Positions 44,100 through 56,329 of a stretch of DNA of 64,000 nt are shown here, in pieces. Where the stretch lies: the NCBI GenBank assembly GCA_017591395.1, contig WEDG01001038.1:1-64000 (forward strand), written 5' to 3'. The position numbers and the translations under genes are program-made. The DNA is from Schistocephalus solidus. Its lineage: Eukaryota; Platyhelminthes; Cestoda; Diphyllobothriidea; Diphyllobothriidae. Position 1 is the stretch's first letter. Every line of letters starts with the position of its first letter. The notes beneath the pieces are model-generated. The model saw only the letters and a list, made by a program, of their open reading frames with translations, searched no databases and was not told the origin of the DNA.

Positions 44100-44480
44100 C
44101 GCATTTTGTGAGATTTTGTTTCATACGCCTAAGTGATCAAGAACGAATCATATCGACGTTTCATTATCTCATTCTGAAATGCTTCTGCAGAATTACCCTA
44201 CTCTACCACCTGACCATTTTTTCCTAAGCAGGTTTTTTTCTCTTAACTTCTATTCAAAAATGAAGGCTTATTGAACTCTGCCTCGATTTTTATGGTAGGA
44301 GTTTTTTTCACTGCCTATTTTTTTCTGGTTGACCATTAATTGAAAAACATCGCTAACTGTTGACATAGCATGACAAGTTTTGTATTTGTACATTTTATCT
44401 TCACACATTGCATAACTTTTTATTTTCGTTACTTACGTTTGCTTAGACAGTGCCTTGCCGGTGCTAACCAAATATCAGTG
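44100..44480 (+). repeat. Dispersed repeat D, copy 2
   Basis: Matches 7175-7560 in the same orientation. The shared right edge reads gtgctaaccaaatat; sequences differ beyond it. Confidence 0.6.
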
Positions 44481-45479
44481 GCGCGTCGTTGGAATTTGGT
44501 TTCGAATTCCAAGTCACTCGAGCCTACGAGTTTTAGTCTCTACCTCATTGTAGAAGACAGGGGGCTGGGAAATTATTAAAAATTTTCTATATATTCCACT
44601 GAAATCATAAATTACGACTTGGACGTTAGGAACCTGAGGCAAAAAAAAAAAAATTATACTGCTGAGGATTCTTCTCTGTCCCAGGTTTTATCTCAACTGG
44701 AATTGCTAGCCTCGATCTTTGCTGATTTCTGAAACTCACGCCGGCTGTGTGTTCCCCGCATCTGCTATCAATCGAGGAAGGGGATCGAACCAAAGGCTGA
44801 GTACTTATATTTTTCATATTCTTATTGTTGAATATCCTAACTGCCTCTCTGTTAATTTGGTTGCAATTCTATCATCAATTGTATTTGCTCTGTAAACCCA
44901 CAAGTATGCAAAATGCAGGTGCCTTAAATGTATTTCCACGAAAAATTGTTCCACGACCTAGTTTAGCACATGCACTGCAAAATCGCGTAGGACCATCTAT
45001 CGACGCCTCTAACCATCTGGCCATATTGGCAGGGGATTTTGGTCAGCGAATAAATAGACTAGCAGAGAGTAATTGCAACTATTCCATGCGTCTTGTACTT
45101 TCCCCTACCACCGTGTCATAAACAATTTCCCAAAAGAGTATCTGGAAACCCATTTGAATGTCAAATGAATTGTTATAGCTTATTTAGGAAAAAACCTTTA
45201 CCAACACGGCGCGCCCTTCGAATTCGGTTTAAAATTTTCAACCTCCAAGGAATTTACTGCTTTCCAGATTTCGGTCTACTGGTCACTCTTGCGGACTTTA
45301 TTTATTAAGCTTTGGACTCTATTCGACATTCTCGTCATCCTCATAAGACTACTACAGGATAGCAGTGTAAACGTCCGATATCCTCCTCCTGTGCACTTCT
45401 CGTCAGCAGCTCTACGAGATCTTCCAGTCTACAAGACGCTGAGTCATTTTGATATTTTATTCATAAAGTTGCTCCCACT
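44481..45479. other. No gene recognised
   Basis: Contains a 13-A run at about 44641-44653. A plus-strand ILAGDFGQRINR (near 45027) resembles the GDFN motif of a LINE endonuclease but has no supporting neighbours. Confidence 0.3.
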
Positions 45480-46515
45480 ATAACCTTCGTCCGATATTTT
45501 AACATCCTTTATCGTTTTTACGACCAATCATCGAAGTCATATTAAACCCTTTGGGAATCGTGCAAAATACGTGGTACGTGTTCTGCCTCATCTTGATTTT
45601 CAGAAATATCTTCGTTGTTGTCACCTATCAACACTGCCACAATCTCCTTCTTCTTCAACCGACTATTGATGTAGCTAAAAATACTTTTGGCTTTCGATGG
45701 CCCCTTCTATAATTTCAGCATCATACGCCTTGCGTGATCTGCGGATAATTAACCTTTTTCCATTCCGCTTTTGGTGAAATTCTTCCTAATGCATAGGTTG
45801 ATTTTTTGCTACAAACCTTCTTCAGAGTTTATTCTTTCGGTTCAGTTGTTTTTTTCCAATCTTGCAATAACTAAACAAGGCGGTTTGCGTTTTGTACTTT
45901 TTAATAGGGCAGTTACAGTGCATAGCGTCGTTGATAACGCCCTTGAAAGTGGTCCAATATACATCTGGATTTCCGGTCAGAATGTTTTGCCAATTAAGTG
46001 CCGATAAGTCATCCCTCATTACAGAGAAATATGCGCGCCAGTAATTTAACCGAACACCAGGAGTCTCCGTTTGCTTGGTGTGCAAACGGTATTCCCACAG
46101 CCGCATGACATGGTCACTTTTACCAAGCGGTGCGAGTGACCTTAATTCATTCACATCAGTTGGGTCCTTTGAAAGAACGAGATCTAGGCAATTCGCCATT
46201 TGAGCCTCCTGAACTATCGTTAGAAACTTAACATTCTGGACGAGAAAGTGATAAACCATGAGCTTTAATAGTTTGGAGCTAAAGAAATACCGCGAACCTT
46301 TTAGGATAATGTGTTACAGTCAATCAATTGTGCATTTAAAATTCTGGCGATAACTGTGTCTTGAGTCTGAGCTGCATCTTTAATTATTTCGAACATTATC
46401 TCGTCAATTTCCAGAGTTTGATTTGGCAGTCTGTAAAGAGTCAAGAAATTCAGATATTGTTCCCCATGTCTCTTTAGTTTTATCCTAACTGCTTCGCAGT
46501 CGTAAGGGCAAGCAA
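45480..46515 (-). pseudogene. LINE endonuclease C-terminus and linker, minus strand
   Basis: Frame 46515-46301 reads CEAVRIKLKRHGEQYLNFLT, then LYRLPNQTLEIDEIM and VIARILNAQLIDCN, where AGDFNA is expected, so the catalytic Asp is gone. Frame 46259-45822 reads CLDLVLSKDPTDVNELRSLA, PLGKSDHVMRLWEYRL and LNYWRAYFSVMRDDLSALNW. The linker is traceable to about 45500. No RT follows. Confidence 0.7.
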
Positions 46516-46860
46516 TTCTTTTGGATGACTGGTGATATAAGGAGACATCATAGTTCATGGGCGACTCGAGGTAGCGCAAATATAGTTTCAAGAGGGTCAC
46601 ATAAATTCCCGATGGTCCTTTCTCCAAGGTATGGGGAAAGCTACTGAGAAAAGATGAGGAAAATAAAAGGTTAATAGAATCAGCGTTAAAATAAATGTGC
46701 AGTCTTTGCTTGAATGCAGATAGACTCGTTAACGACATAATTTCAATTGGCAAGTTATTCCACAGAAAAATATACCTAGAATCAAAGAAGAGAGAGCGTT
46801 TACATGTGGATGATGCCGGGGGAGGTATAATTAGTGCAGAATTTATAAGGTTATAAGGAA
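46516..46860 (-). mobile_element. Family A LINE 3' end, minus strand
   Basis: MPIEIMSLTSLSAFKQRLHI, then FPHTLEKGPSGI and a similar 3' flank, match 6780-7060. It joins directly to the endonuclease fragment at 46515, so two different LINE pieces are fused by insertion or recombination. Confidence 0.65.
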
Positions 46861-46924
46861 GACTAACGGGGGTAATGACTGAACGCTTGGGGAAAGTCGA
46901 ACTATTTTTTAGTCAGAAATTTCA

Positions 46925-48030
46925 TCACTTTCAAGTTGGAGGTAGAAACGGGAGGTTCGCTTCCTTTCTTAGACATTCTCCTAAGCCGAAGACCTGACGG
47001 TATTGTCCAAGGAGCGTTTATCGAAAGAAAACCTGGTCTGGATAATATACAACCTTCGGCAGTTTCGTACCCATCCAACAGAAACGCATTCTAGTCCGTT
47101 GTTTGGCGCAAAGGGCTAGGAATATTTGTTCGCGGACTGTATCAAAGAAAAACTCCGAAAGATCCAGAACTTACTTCACGAAAATGGCTATCCGGATAGA
47201 TTTATTAAAAATAATATAGTCAAAAGACCATAAAAACCCACCGCACTTACTGTGGAAAAGAAAACCCTATTTCTAAAAGTCCCCTTCCAAGGGGATGCGG
47301 CAAATGAACTCCTGAAAAGACGCCTTGACCAAGACGTCACACGAACCTTCCCAGCGGCGAGAATTTGGATAGTATTCTCAACAAACTCTGTTTTACACGG
47401 GGAAGGTAAGGATAGGCCGCCGGCTAAGACCACCTCCATGTGCATCTACTCATTTACTTGATCCTGTGGAGCAGGTTATATTGGTCGCATGAATCGACGC
47501 CTAGCCAAAAGAATGAAGGAACACCTCCCGGCATGGCTGAGAAAAGGCAAAGTTAAAAACATAAACAGCGCTATTCTCACACACCTGGTGAATTCTGGAC
47601 ACCGTGTGGACCCTAACAAGGCCTTCCGTGTGATTTATAAAGTGCCACCAAACTTTCCTACTTCACTGGGTCAGCGGCTGCTAGCAACAGCAGAAACCAC
47701 CGCCATCCGGTTGAGAAAACCGGTCTTGTGCGCACAAAAGAACCTCCTACAAGCTCCGCGCGTAGCATGGCCAACGACGGCTTAATTACATGCAGTTCAG
47801 GCCGTTTTCCTCTTTCTCCCCTTCCCCGTTCCTTTCGTGAATGACTATCAAACCCTCACTGCCATTTTACTATTTGTCTCTTATCGCCACCCCCTCCCCC
47901 TTTTAACACGACTCACTGATATGACGAAATGAACCTTAAAAGATTTTATGTCTTAGTTTGTACTCTGTTTTCCATATAAATGTACTCGTTAACTAGTGTT
48001 CTAAATCGTTTTATGAGAATTTTCTCAACT
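46925..48030 (+). pseudogene. 5'-truncated Penelope-like element with GIY-YIG domain
   Basis: Same subfamily as 2076-3548, beginning at the position equivalent to 2449 (tttcaagttggaggtagaaacggg). Frame 47252-47461 ends CIYSFT with a stop where Cys would follow. Frame 47489-47785 is the better GIY-YIG tail of the two: RRLAKRMKEHLPAWLRKGKV, NSGHRVDPNKAFRVIYK, and LGQRLLATAETTAIRLRKPV. The GYIGR core is at about 47473-47493. 3' UTR runs to about 48030. Confidence 0.8.
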
Positions 48031-48152
48031 CCAAACAGACTTTTATACAAGTAGAAACGACCCAGTCGATGAGGACCTCGCATTCACAGATGAAGATGTG
48101 AAGAAGCATCTACTTGCACTCAACGACACCAAGTCTTCGGGTCCTGATCAAA
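48031..48152 (+). pseudogene. LINE RT N-terminal fragment
   Basis: DEDLAFTDEDVKKHLLALND followed by TKSSGPDQI (about 48070-48151) is the RT N-terminal core seen in CR1-like LINEs. It ends at a (minus-oriented) LINE tail at 48155-48230 (gggcgccgtcaaat) like that at 10192-10250. Confidence 0.6.
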
Positions 48153-48491
48153 TAAAAAAGTTTATTAATTTGGAAATGTTTGGGCGCCGTCAAATACTTA
48201 GAACACAAGAAAAAACCTAAAACCAACTCCTCTTTTCATCAACCACTTTTACTTTGGTTTGTTTGTTTGCTTAAAAAGCCGTGTTCGAAATGAAGAGTTT
48301 GTTTTAAGTAAAAAAACCTGTTTTCCAAAGGTTAAGAAATAGCAAAATTTGAACTTAAAACAGCTTTACAGAATGGGAATGAATGTATCAGGGTACGAAT
48401 GGTTAGAGTCAAGACAAGTCCGTTATTGACGTTCGAGAGTATTCATTCGACAGAGGTAGAAACGTCTGCGGTCGATTCGAAGGGATAAGTA

Positions 48492-48590
48492 CTTCGAAAA
48501 GGTTTTATGCTTACGTTAATAAGGCAAAACGAAATCGCGACTGCATTCCTTGTCTTAAAGACAATCAGGGAAACAGGTTAACTGAGCTTG
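48492..48590 (+). pseudogene. 95-bp copy of the 12255 LINE linker
   Basis: Nearly identical to 13797-13890, with one or two differences, and without flanking homology on either side. It encodes KRFYAYVNKAKRNRDCIPCL. Confidence 0.65.
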
Positions 48591-48769
48591 TACCTACGCT
48601 TAGAAATGACTAACAGAAATTAGTATACGAATCTCTGTAAATGTCAATGCCTCTTAATAACCTGGCGAATTGTGTGAGAGCCAGGCGTGTGAGTTGCACG
48701 CTTAAGCGAGCTGGTCAGCCTTATGGGCTGCCATGTCCGATCCCGCCTTTGGACAAATTGACTCTGCCT

Positions 48770-48885
48770 TCACACCCAATTAAGGTGAATGAGGAATGGG
48801 AGGGTGCAGTAGACGCAGCACACGTCTATTATAATTATAAATTAACTCGCGCGCAAGTCACAGTTCCCGTTTCTTTCAGGCTGCA
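48770..48885 (-). mobile_element. Family B repeat fragment, copy 5
   Basis: Minus-orientation fragment of the family B 5' part (gcagtagacgcagc on the plus strand and aactcgcgcgcaagtcac). Confidence 0.55.
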
Positions 48886-48984
48886 GTTATACAGTATACA
48901 TCTTCAGTAACGAAGGCCGAACGAGAACCACACCCTTTGGTCGCATATTTAAACAAGAGATTAGGTTTAGAAAAAAAATGGGTG

Positions 48985-49265
48985 TCTATGGTAAGTCGTT
49001 GCTCACTGATCGGTTAGAGGAAGCACTCGTCCCGTTGTGCCTTGGGACTCACTTTCGATTACCGTCAGCAGCCGCATGGTGACTAATGGTATAGGTAGAA
49101 TATCATGACCGAAAAAGGCGAGGGAGACTGTAATGGTCAATTCTGGCTTTTTAGCCATCATCAGCCAACCATACTCAACGCCAGGCGCTGTGGTGCCCGA
49201 GGCTTGAACTCGTGACCTGTTGGTTAGAATTCCAACGCTCTACCCACTGCAACACAAGCTCGTTG
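48985..49265 (-). mobile_element. tRNA-derived SINE (family S), copy 2 (best head)
   Basis: On the minus strand the head reads gttgcagtgggtagagcg (A-box-like) and cacgagttcaagcctcgg (B-box ttcaagcc) at about 49255-49195. The family body (ctggctgatgatgg, tttcggtcatgatattc) follows and then a tail near 48990. The layout is that of a tRNA-derived SINE head. Confidence 0.75.
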
Positions 49266-49454
49266 TTTTTTCGGTTTCAATTGGGAATATTAACTATGGT
49301 AAGTAGGTTTCAGTTATCGGAATAACAGAGAGGGCAGTATTTTAATGTGTTAACCACATGGCCGCATTCCGTAAATGATCATTAAAAACTACATAAAATT
49401 TTAACACGACTAAGCGTCACATGCGAACCAACGTCATCCTCGATTTGTTTAATT

Positions 49455-49560
49455 TTAACTAACCGAAGCAACTGATACAGCGTCTACTAGCAACACCAGA
49501 AGCAGTTCCCATCGTTTTACGAAACAGCCTGTGCACCAGGCTGAGTTAAATGCAGATCTG
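49455..49560 (+). pseudogene. PLE C-terminal fragment
   Basis: PKQLIQRLLATPEAVPIVLR then NSLCT aligns with the last residues of the PLE at 46925-48030 (LGQRLLATAETTAIRLRKPV). Very short remnant. Confidence 0.5.
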
Positions 49561-50239
49561 GCCTTTAACATCGTCCAAATCCAGTAAATCTTTTAAATGT
49601 ATGCCACTTTTCCTGCCTTCGCTCTATCATACGTGGCTTTTTGAAAATTCCTCCACATATACAATAAACATAGCAACCTGAATTGATTGGTACTTACAGC
49701 CTCGAATTAAACGTCCATATTCACAACCTCTACTCGTGTGTAAAAGATAAGCAAATCTAATTTTAAACGAAAATTCAGTTTAAATTTACAATGTTGTCAT
49801 TTGTATGTAATTTTTTGATGAGAATTCATTTATGGCCTAACATTTCGTGATAACGTTTTCTGAATCCTCCATTCAAATTCGTTTACATCAGTTTAACTTG
49901 CTGACATTAATCATACTTTGGCACAAGAATTTCTATGCAATCATAACTGTTCCAAAGATTTATCTTTTTTCAAAAATGAATTTCCTTTTGAATAAAATTA
50001 CGGACACGTTCCTGGCAAAACGTATGCTAAAAATGCGATTTAATAGTCAGTCATGCTTGCAATTAATCATTCAAAACATTTGCAACATAAGAATGACCGC
50101 AGCTTACTAAAAACAATTTGTGGACAACGTAAATTTCATATACACAAATGTCCTTAGGAGTCAGCGGTTTCCGAGTTCAGACATATCAAACCATTTTCAA
50201 CAAAAGCTCAAAAGCTGTTATAAACCAGACTCAACTAGA
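49561..50239. other. AT-rich sequence, no gene recognised
   Basis: An 87-codon plus frame (49847-50110) is compositionally AT-rich with no domain. No repeat match within the window. Confidence 0.35.
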
Positions 50240-50470
50240 AGCTAACAGCTATTTACTGCTCACAATACGGGAGCAAATTAGGTTGTTTGTAAATACATCC
50301 GAGAATCGCCTTTCGCCGGGGCGACAGGATTATGGATGTAAAACAGTAATTTCCAGAGAAGGATGTAAAATCTAGATCAAACAGGAAGTGCTTAAAGGAA
50401 GCCTCGAATATAGAGAGGACATGTACCACCCCGCTTACTAGTGGGGTTTTGACGGTAGAGATCATACTGG
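50240..50470 (-). pseudogene. LINE endonuclease fragment, minus strand
   Basis: The frame 50465-50253 ends SPRRKAILGCIYKQPNLLPY, equivalent to the NKKAVIGCAYNLP segment of the endonuclease at 15786-16735. Short and isolated. Confidence 0.45.
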
Positions 50471-52809
50471 TTTATGACAAGCAAAGAGTCGGTGGTTGCA
50501 ATTTACAAGGCGAATTTCCATAAAATTGGAAACATCAGTTGCGGTAAATGGGTTTTATTTATTTTATATTCAAGTCAACGCCGTTATGATTAAGTTACTG
50601 CATAGAGAATAAAATGCTTTAGGGTAAACTTTTACTTAATACATTCAGAAAAGGAGATTATGACTTTAAACAACGAAAGTGCACAAGGACTGTTGGCATA
50701 AAGTTAATCATGGGTGGAGAAGAGAATTTCCGACGTCCGCCAATGCCAATTAAAATGAGATGAATCTTGTTTGCTTACAGTAGACAATGTTGCCTTTTTT
50801 GATAACATACTCAATCAAGTCCTCAGTTTCACCAACACAGAGTATGATGTGTTCCCATCTGCAAAAAAGAAATTTCACGCCTTTTGTTTTACTCACTGTC
50901 AGCTGCTATGAGTGAACGAAGGCTATTTAAAAAGTATTCCTGTCTGAATGTTTATATCAGCATAACCCTCCGGTCAAGCTATAGCTTCTTAAAAAATAAT
51001 TTTGCATTTCGCAGAAACAGTTTTGTTGCTTTTTGATTAAACGCAATTGCTATTAAATTTTTGAACTTCAACAGAGGAAAAAGTATTACCGGAGAATTAC
51101 AAACTTCGATTACTTGCTTGATGGTCAATAAAATGTCAGAACACTTACCTGTACCGATAGCCTTAAAAATATACAAGAAAGAAATCTAAGCAATATAAAA
51201 GCATTCGAAAATGGAAAAGCAGTTACTTTGAGTCTTGACAAGTGATTTAAAATTAGTAAATTTAAAAATCTATTATAAATTGATTAGTCAACATTTCTTT
51301 CTAGCTGTCAATGTTGGAATAAAAAAATTCGATATATTTCCCTTGCTATATCTTTTGAGCTCTTTTTAAAAGATGTCAACAAGAATGTATAAATATTTGA
51401 TAAAATATCACAAAAGTGGCGAAAACGTCTATTGACTCGAGAAACAAACATTGATATAAAATCAGCATCAAGATAAATAGTTTAAACCAGTTAGGGTCAT
51501 ACGGATTTGCAACGTTCTTTAAAAGGTTTTGGTCAAACACGTTATCATAAATTTGACTTGTGTATATTTTGCATTTATAAAACTCGTTAAACAAACAAAA
51601 CGTTCAGGAAGCGTTTAATATTTAAGGAGTATCTTCAAAACTGTCAATTTTTATGGTGGTTTTTTTTACATTGACAGCTTTGTTAAAATATGATTTAAGC
51701 TTTGCCCTTCGGTCAACCTTTTAAGGGTAGCATTGTCTTTGGATTTCCTGTATCCCATATGAAATAAGCCCAGTCTTTCCAAGCTTAATGATGCAGCAGT
51801 CTACACAAAATTTTCATTCGCCAAATTGCAGGTTTTAAGTATTCCTAGTAATAAAAAATGCTGATTAGTTCGTTAAATACTCGTTGTTTTAAAACAACCG
51901 AGGTTTCCACATGTGCTAAAAAACTGCCTGAATCAATTGCGTGCTTTTTAAAACAACTAGCATAAACATGCACTGATGTGCTGATGCTGAGCACCGCGTT
52001 TAACAAGATAAACGTACAACAAAATTCCAAAGCAGATACCTGTTTTACACCTAAACACATGGGCACGATTTAAGTTGACACTTAAACTGCATTTTCTGTA
52101 TGCATTCCTAAAATGAAACCCTCAACACCTAAGCATACTGATGGGCACAAATAACGATTTCCCTTGAGGTTAACGTTGAAAACGCCAGTGCAGCAGTGCA
52201 GTTACTAGCACTGCAATGAAGCAAAGCAATAAACTTCTTTTACATGACCCGTAGACCAAGTATCGTGCCAGCTTCGAACGTGAACATTATAGGTTTGTTA
52301 ATAAATTACACGAATACAGCTTCATTATTACCAACTAGTCGGCTGCAGAGCAGCGCCGCCTTAAACCTGCCACAGCCAACGTGCTTCGTATCATGAAGTA
52401 TCGTTATTGCAATTAGCTTTGGAAATACGCCCGTCATTGGGTATTTTGACTTTTGTTTTTTTTAATGGATTTGAAACGTATAAAGCCTTTTCCTGAAAGA
52501 AGATTTCATTTCAAATGTGTTCTATGGATGAAACAGAGGCAAGCTTTAGGCGAACTTGGAAGTGTTTCTTCTGGCCTTTTAATTTTCTGTTATTTACGGT
52601 CGCAGGTCAAATCTCTAAATTATGTGCCTGTGCTTTACATGAATATTAATAAATCTACTATAAAATCGGGAAGCCACATTTTGCATCAGTAAAACTTCAG
52701 GTGAAGGAATGCATAAAAATCACACTGTTTTCAAGGAAAAGGGGTGCATCAAGCCTGCAAATTCGTTTTGTGCATATTCGTGGCGTTTAATGCTATAACA
52801 TGAAGTAAT
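50471..52809. other. AT-rich sequence, no gene recognised
   Basis: About 2.3 kb with short frames only (for example 52453-52692 +, 51845-52066 -), none with a recognisable domain. Could be intergenic or intronic DNA. Confidence 0.4.
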
Positions 52810-52959
52810 ACACTTGAATGATTACTTTTTTACCTTACAGAGAAGAAGAGGGCACTGCATTATATTTTCCTCCTTTGTTGTCGATTATATTATATTATTC
52901 TAATTCTGACAAATGTCTCACGGTCGGGCATCTAATCCAATGCAACAATCTACACAAAA

Positions 52960-55900
52960 TCCAGTTCTATTGCGGAAATATGCAACGCCTCTTGAATATG
53001 GACACATCCTGTGCGAATGTCGGTCCATCTGCCTCAAATGAAGAAGACAGCGACAAAGCCGGCTTACAACACACAAATAAACTAAAATGTATATACCAAT
53101 GTCCAAAGCCTACTCCATAAATTAGATGAGCTTTAGATATACATGTGCCAAACTTCACCAGATATCATCTCCATAACTGAAACGAGGCTGACCGCGAAGG
53201 TGGACGATCGTGAAGTTGCCATCCCCGGTTTTCAGTTATTCAGCAAAGATAGAGCAGGACGTCATGGTGGGGGTGTGCTAACTTATGGCCTGCTCGTGTC
53301 AGAAAAAAAAGGAAAAGATCGCGTGCGAAACTGAAGCCATCTTACTCATCATCAGAACGCCGGAGTCCCAAGCCCTTGAGATACTAGCGGTCTACCGACC
53401 ACCAAAAAACGATCCGTAGTCAGACAGTAGACAGATAGATGATTTAGAAGCGTTTGCTAGTCGATCCGAAGTCATGATTATGGGCGACTTTAGCGCTTCG
53501 AATATTGATTGTAATCTGAGCTCGGCGACAGGCTCGGAATTAAATTTCGATCGCTGCCTCCTAGAAGCTATACACAAACGCTTCCTAACTGAACACGTCC
53601 TGTCTCCGACCAAAATACGCGACGGACAACAAGATAATTGTTTGGTCCTTGTATTGACAAAGGCGCCTGACAGCGTAGATGTTGTGAACTGTCTATCCCC
53701 ACATGGCAAAAGTGATCACGTAGTCCTACAATGGGAAAATTCACTCTTCGCTGTCCCCGATCGAAGGATCACAGTCAAACGCAACCTATGGCGTTGAGAA
53801 TTTACCCAAATAAAAATTGATGTGCGCCATTTAGATTGAAATGAAACATTCACCGGGTGTATTCTCGATGATTGGTTGCAATTTAAGGCCATTTTACAGG
53901 GACTTATCACCAACTACTGTTCTTATTCGAAAAGAAGGTCACCAACAGGCCCCAGTGGCTAACGACCACACTGAAGAGTGAAGTAAACCTCAAGCGAAAG
54001 CTGTGGCAAAAACTTATCTAAGGAAAAAGACCGTCGAATCGCTGACGAAGTACAAGACGCAGAGGAACATGGTAAAAGGCCTGGTTTATAAAGCCCGCCA
54101 AAGTTTTGAAAGTATCTTGATAAACCGCGCAGCAACAACCTGAAGCTCTTCTACAACTACATTAGGCAGTGCACTCAAAATAAAGACCCCATTCCTTTGT
54201 TAAAAATGGATGAAAGCGTCGAACTTTGCACGGACGAGGAAAAGGCTGAGCATCTATCTGCGTTCTTCCAGTTGGTTTTTACGAGAGAAGCCAATCTAAC
54301 CACTGATAACTATAGTGCGGAAGAGATCCCGACAATTGACACAGTGGACATAACATAACCAATTGTTCTGCAGGAACTACTGAAGCTGGGCGAAACCAAA
54401 TCGCCAGGTCCTGATGTAAGCGGCAAAGTTGTTGAAGGAGTTGACCGTAGAGTTGGCAGAACCTTTGTGTCTACTCTTGCATGCCTCCCTCGCTGCAGGC
54501 AGATTACCACCCGATTGGAAGACCGCGTGGATTTCCCCGATACATAAAAGTGGTAGCCGGGCTTCAGCAAGTAACTACAGGCCAGTAAGTCTCTCCTGCA
54601 TGCGTTGCAAGATTATGGAGCGAATCATCAAACGTTAACTGATGCAGTTTCTGGAGCGGTGTCATTTTCCCTCTGACACGCAGCACGGATTCTGCAGAGG
54701 AAGGTCTTGTTTAACTAATTTGCTCTACTGTCTGGAACGATGGACCCAAGCGGTCTATGAAGGAAACGTGGTGCACGCAGTCTACATAGACATCAAGAAG
54801 GCCTTTGATAGCGTGCTTCATCAGCGTCTCCTATACAAACTCAACCGTATTGGGGTAAGGGGCAAGCTTTTGAAGTGGATCGAAAACTTCTTGATTGGGT
54901 GATCTCAGATTGTTCGTCTTGGCGATTGAGAGTGGAGTTCCGAAGTTCTCCGTCCTTGGCCCTATCCTCTTTCCTTTATACATTGATGACTGCGTAACTG
55001 GGTTTGACTGTGACACCGCCATGTTTGCTGACGATATAAAGCTTTGGAAGGTCATCCACAACGCAGCTGATGAAGCAAACTTGCATCGACTCGAGGAATG
55101 GTCGCAAAACTGGCTCCTAACATGCAATGCTACCAAGTGCAATATTCTGCGATTCGCCAGAACCAGCTCCGGGCACCAGAGAATTTACTATCCGGACGCC
55201 ACACCGCTACCAGAGTTAGAGGCTCAGAAAGATCTAGAAATATGGATCACGCCCTCACTGAAGCCATCGTTCCTTTGCTCAAAAGTAGCCAGAGCTGCCA
55301 TGTCAAGCTTGTATCTAATTAAGCGAGCGTTTGCAAAGTTCAAAAAAGAGTGCTTTGATAAGGTCTTCAGGATCTTCGTGCGAACACAAATTGAATTTGC
55401 CTTATAAGCCTTGAGACCGTGGTCTGTCAAAGCCCACAACACCCTTGAGAAGGTCCATAGACGTGCAACCAAGCTTGTTCAAGGTCAAAGCTGCCTGTCT
55501 TACGAGACAGGATTGTCCAAGCTTGATCTGTTTCCTCTGGACTATAGACAGCTACGCAGCGACCTAATACAAGCCTTTCGCATGCTGCGGGGTCAAGATT
55601 GTTGCCTTGCATCTGGTGATTCTTTGAGCTGCCCACTACCACTACTTTGCGAGGACATCCTATTTAACTACGTGTGACAGGTGCAAGACTCGACACAAGC
55701 AGGTTCTTCTTCTCCAACAGAGTGATTAAGGCCTGGAATGCTCTGCCTGCGGACATATCATGTCTCCATTCATTGACACTTTTAAGCGGAAGTTTGACCA
55801 GTACAGCCGTAAGTACCACCACGACATCAGAACTAACACATTTCCTGAAACGTTTCCTCATCCACAATTTTTGCGTTATATAACACACTACTCCCTATTT

Positions 55901-56080
55901 TTAAATAATTTTATTTTATAATTGTTTGTCCGATGCCCTGTAGTGTGACAGGGAGATACCCCTTTGTCCAACGTCCATTATATGTCGGCCTTTTTTAATC
56001 TGCAGTGTCATTGACATCAATAGGGAGCTCAAAGGCTTTGCCTATATTTCCCTTAATAAAACTTAACTGAACTCTTATTA
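52960..56080 (+). mobile_element. CR1-like LINE, near complete but frameshifted
   Basis: Endonuclease, linker, RT and 3' end are all present in order on the plus strand. The 3' end (ggctttgcctatatttcccttaataaaacttaactgaact, 56035-56074) matches those of 22020 and 40310. 5' edge is uncertain between about 52810 and 53080. Confidence 0.75.
53080..55880 (+). pseudogene. LINE APE endonuclease-reverse transcriptase (pseudogene)
   Basis: Endonuclease: KLKCIYTNVQSLLHKLDEL-like start near 53080, ISITETRLTAKVDDREVA (53143-53334 frame), then GDFSASNIDCNL (N of GDFN reads S) and HGKSDHVVLQWENSL in frame 53474-53797. RT: TKSPGPDVSG near 54400, LPPDWKTAWISPIHKSGSRA, an in-frame TAA at 54636-54638, QHGFCRGRSCLTNLLYCLER, and motif A AVYIDIKKAFDSVLHQRLLY. 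A frameshift near 54893-54905 precedes FADDIKLWKV (intact box, about 55024). It continues through LPELEAQKDLEIW and a stop near 55405. RPWSVKAHNTLEKVHRRATK follows, then a final NRVIKAWNALPADI segment near 55720. Confidence 0.8.
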
Positions 56081-56089
56081 GTAAGTTGT

Positions 56090-56329
56090 TATAAATAAGT
56101 ATTCGAGTTTTTGGTTTTCATTGAAAATAAATTATACCTAAGCAAATAATTAATAATTAATAAGCCATAATATGCCATTTTCTGAAGACTTGTCATTTAT
56201 TAAATGCAGGGGGCCATGCATAAAAACTGTTACTGTGAAGGATTCGTAACAATTCTTCTGAAAGTTCACAAAGTGGAGGCAGTATTAATCGTCCATTTTT
56301 TTCCGTGAAATTGGGCTGTGGTGCCTACT
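56090..56329. other. No gene recognised
   Basis: AT-rich spacer between the LINE 3' end and a family B copy; nothing identified. Confidence 0.4.

Noticed and set aside
43814..44227. ATG-initiated 137-codon frame as a host gene
   Set aside because: Its last third is dispersed repeat D and no domain is visible.
44990..45060. LINE endonuclease from the ILAGDFG match
   Set aside because: Single motif without the rest of the domain; GDFN is incomplete.
48985..49265. A genuine tRNA gene at the head of the SINE
   Set aside because: A- and B-box-like sequences are present, but acceptor and anticodon stems do not form and the same head occurs in other SINE copies.
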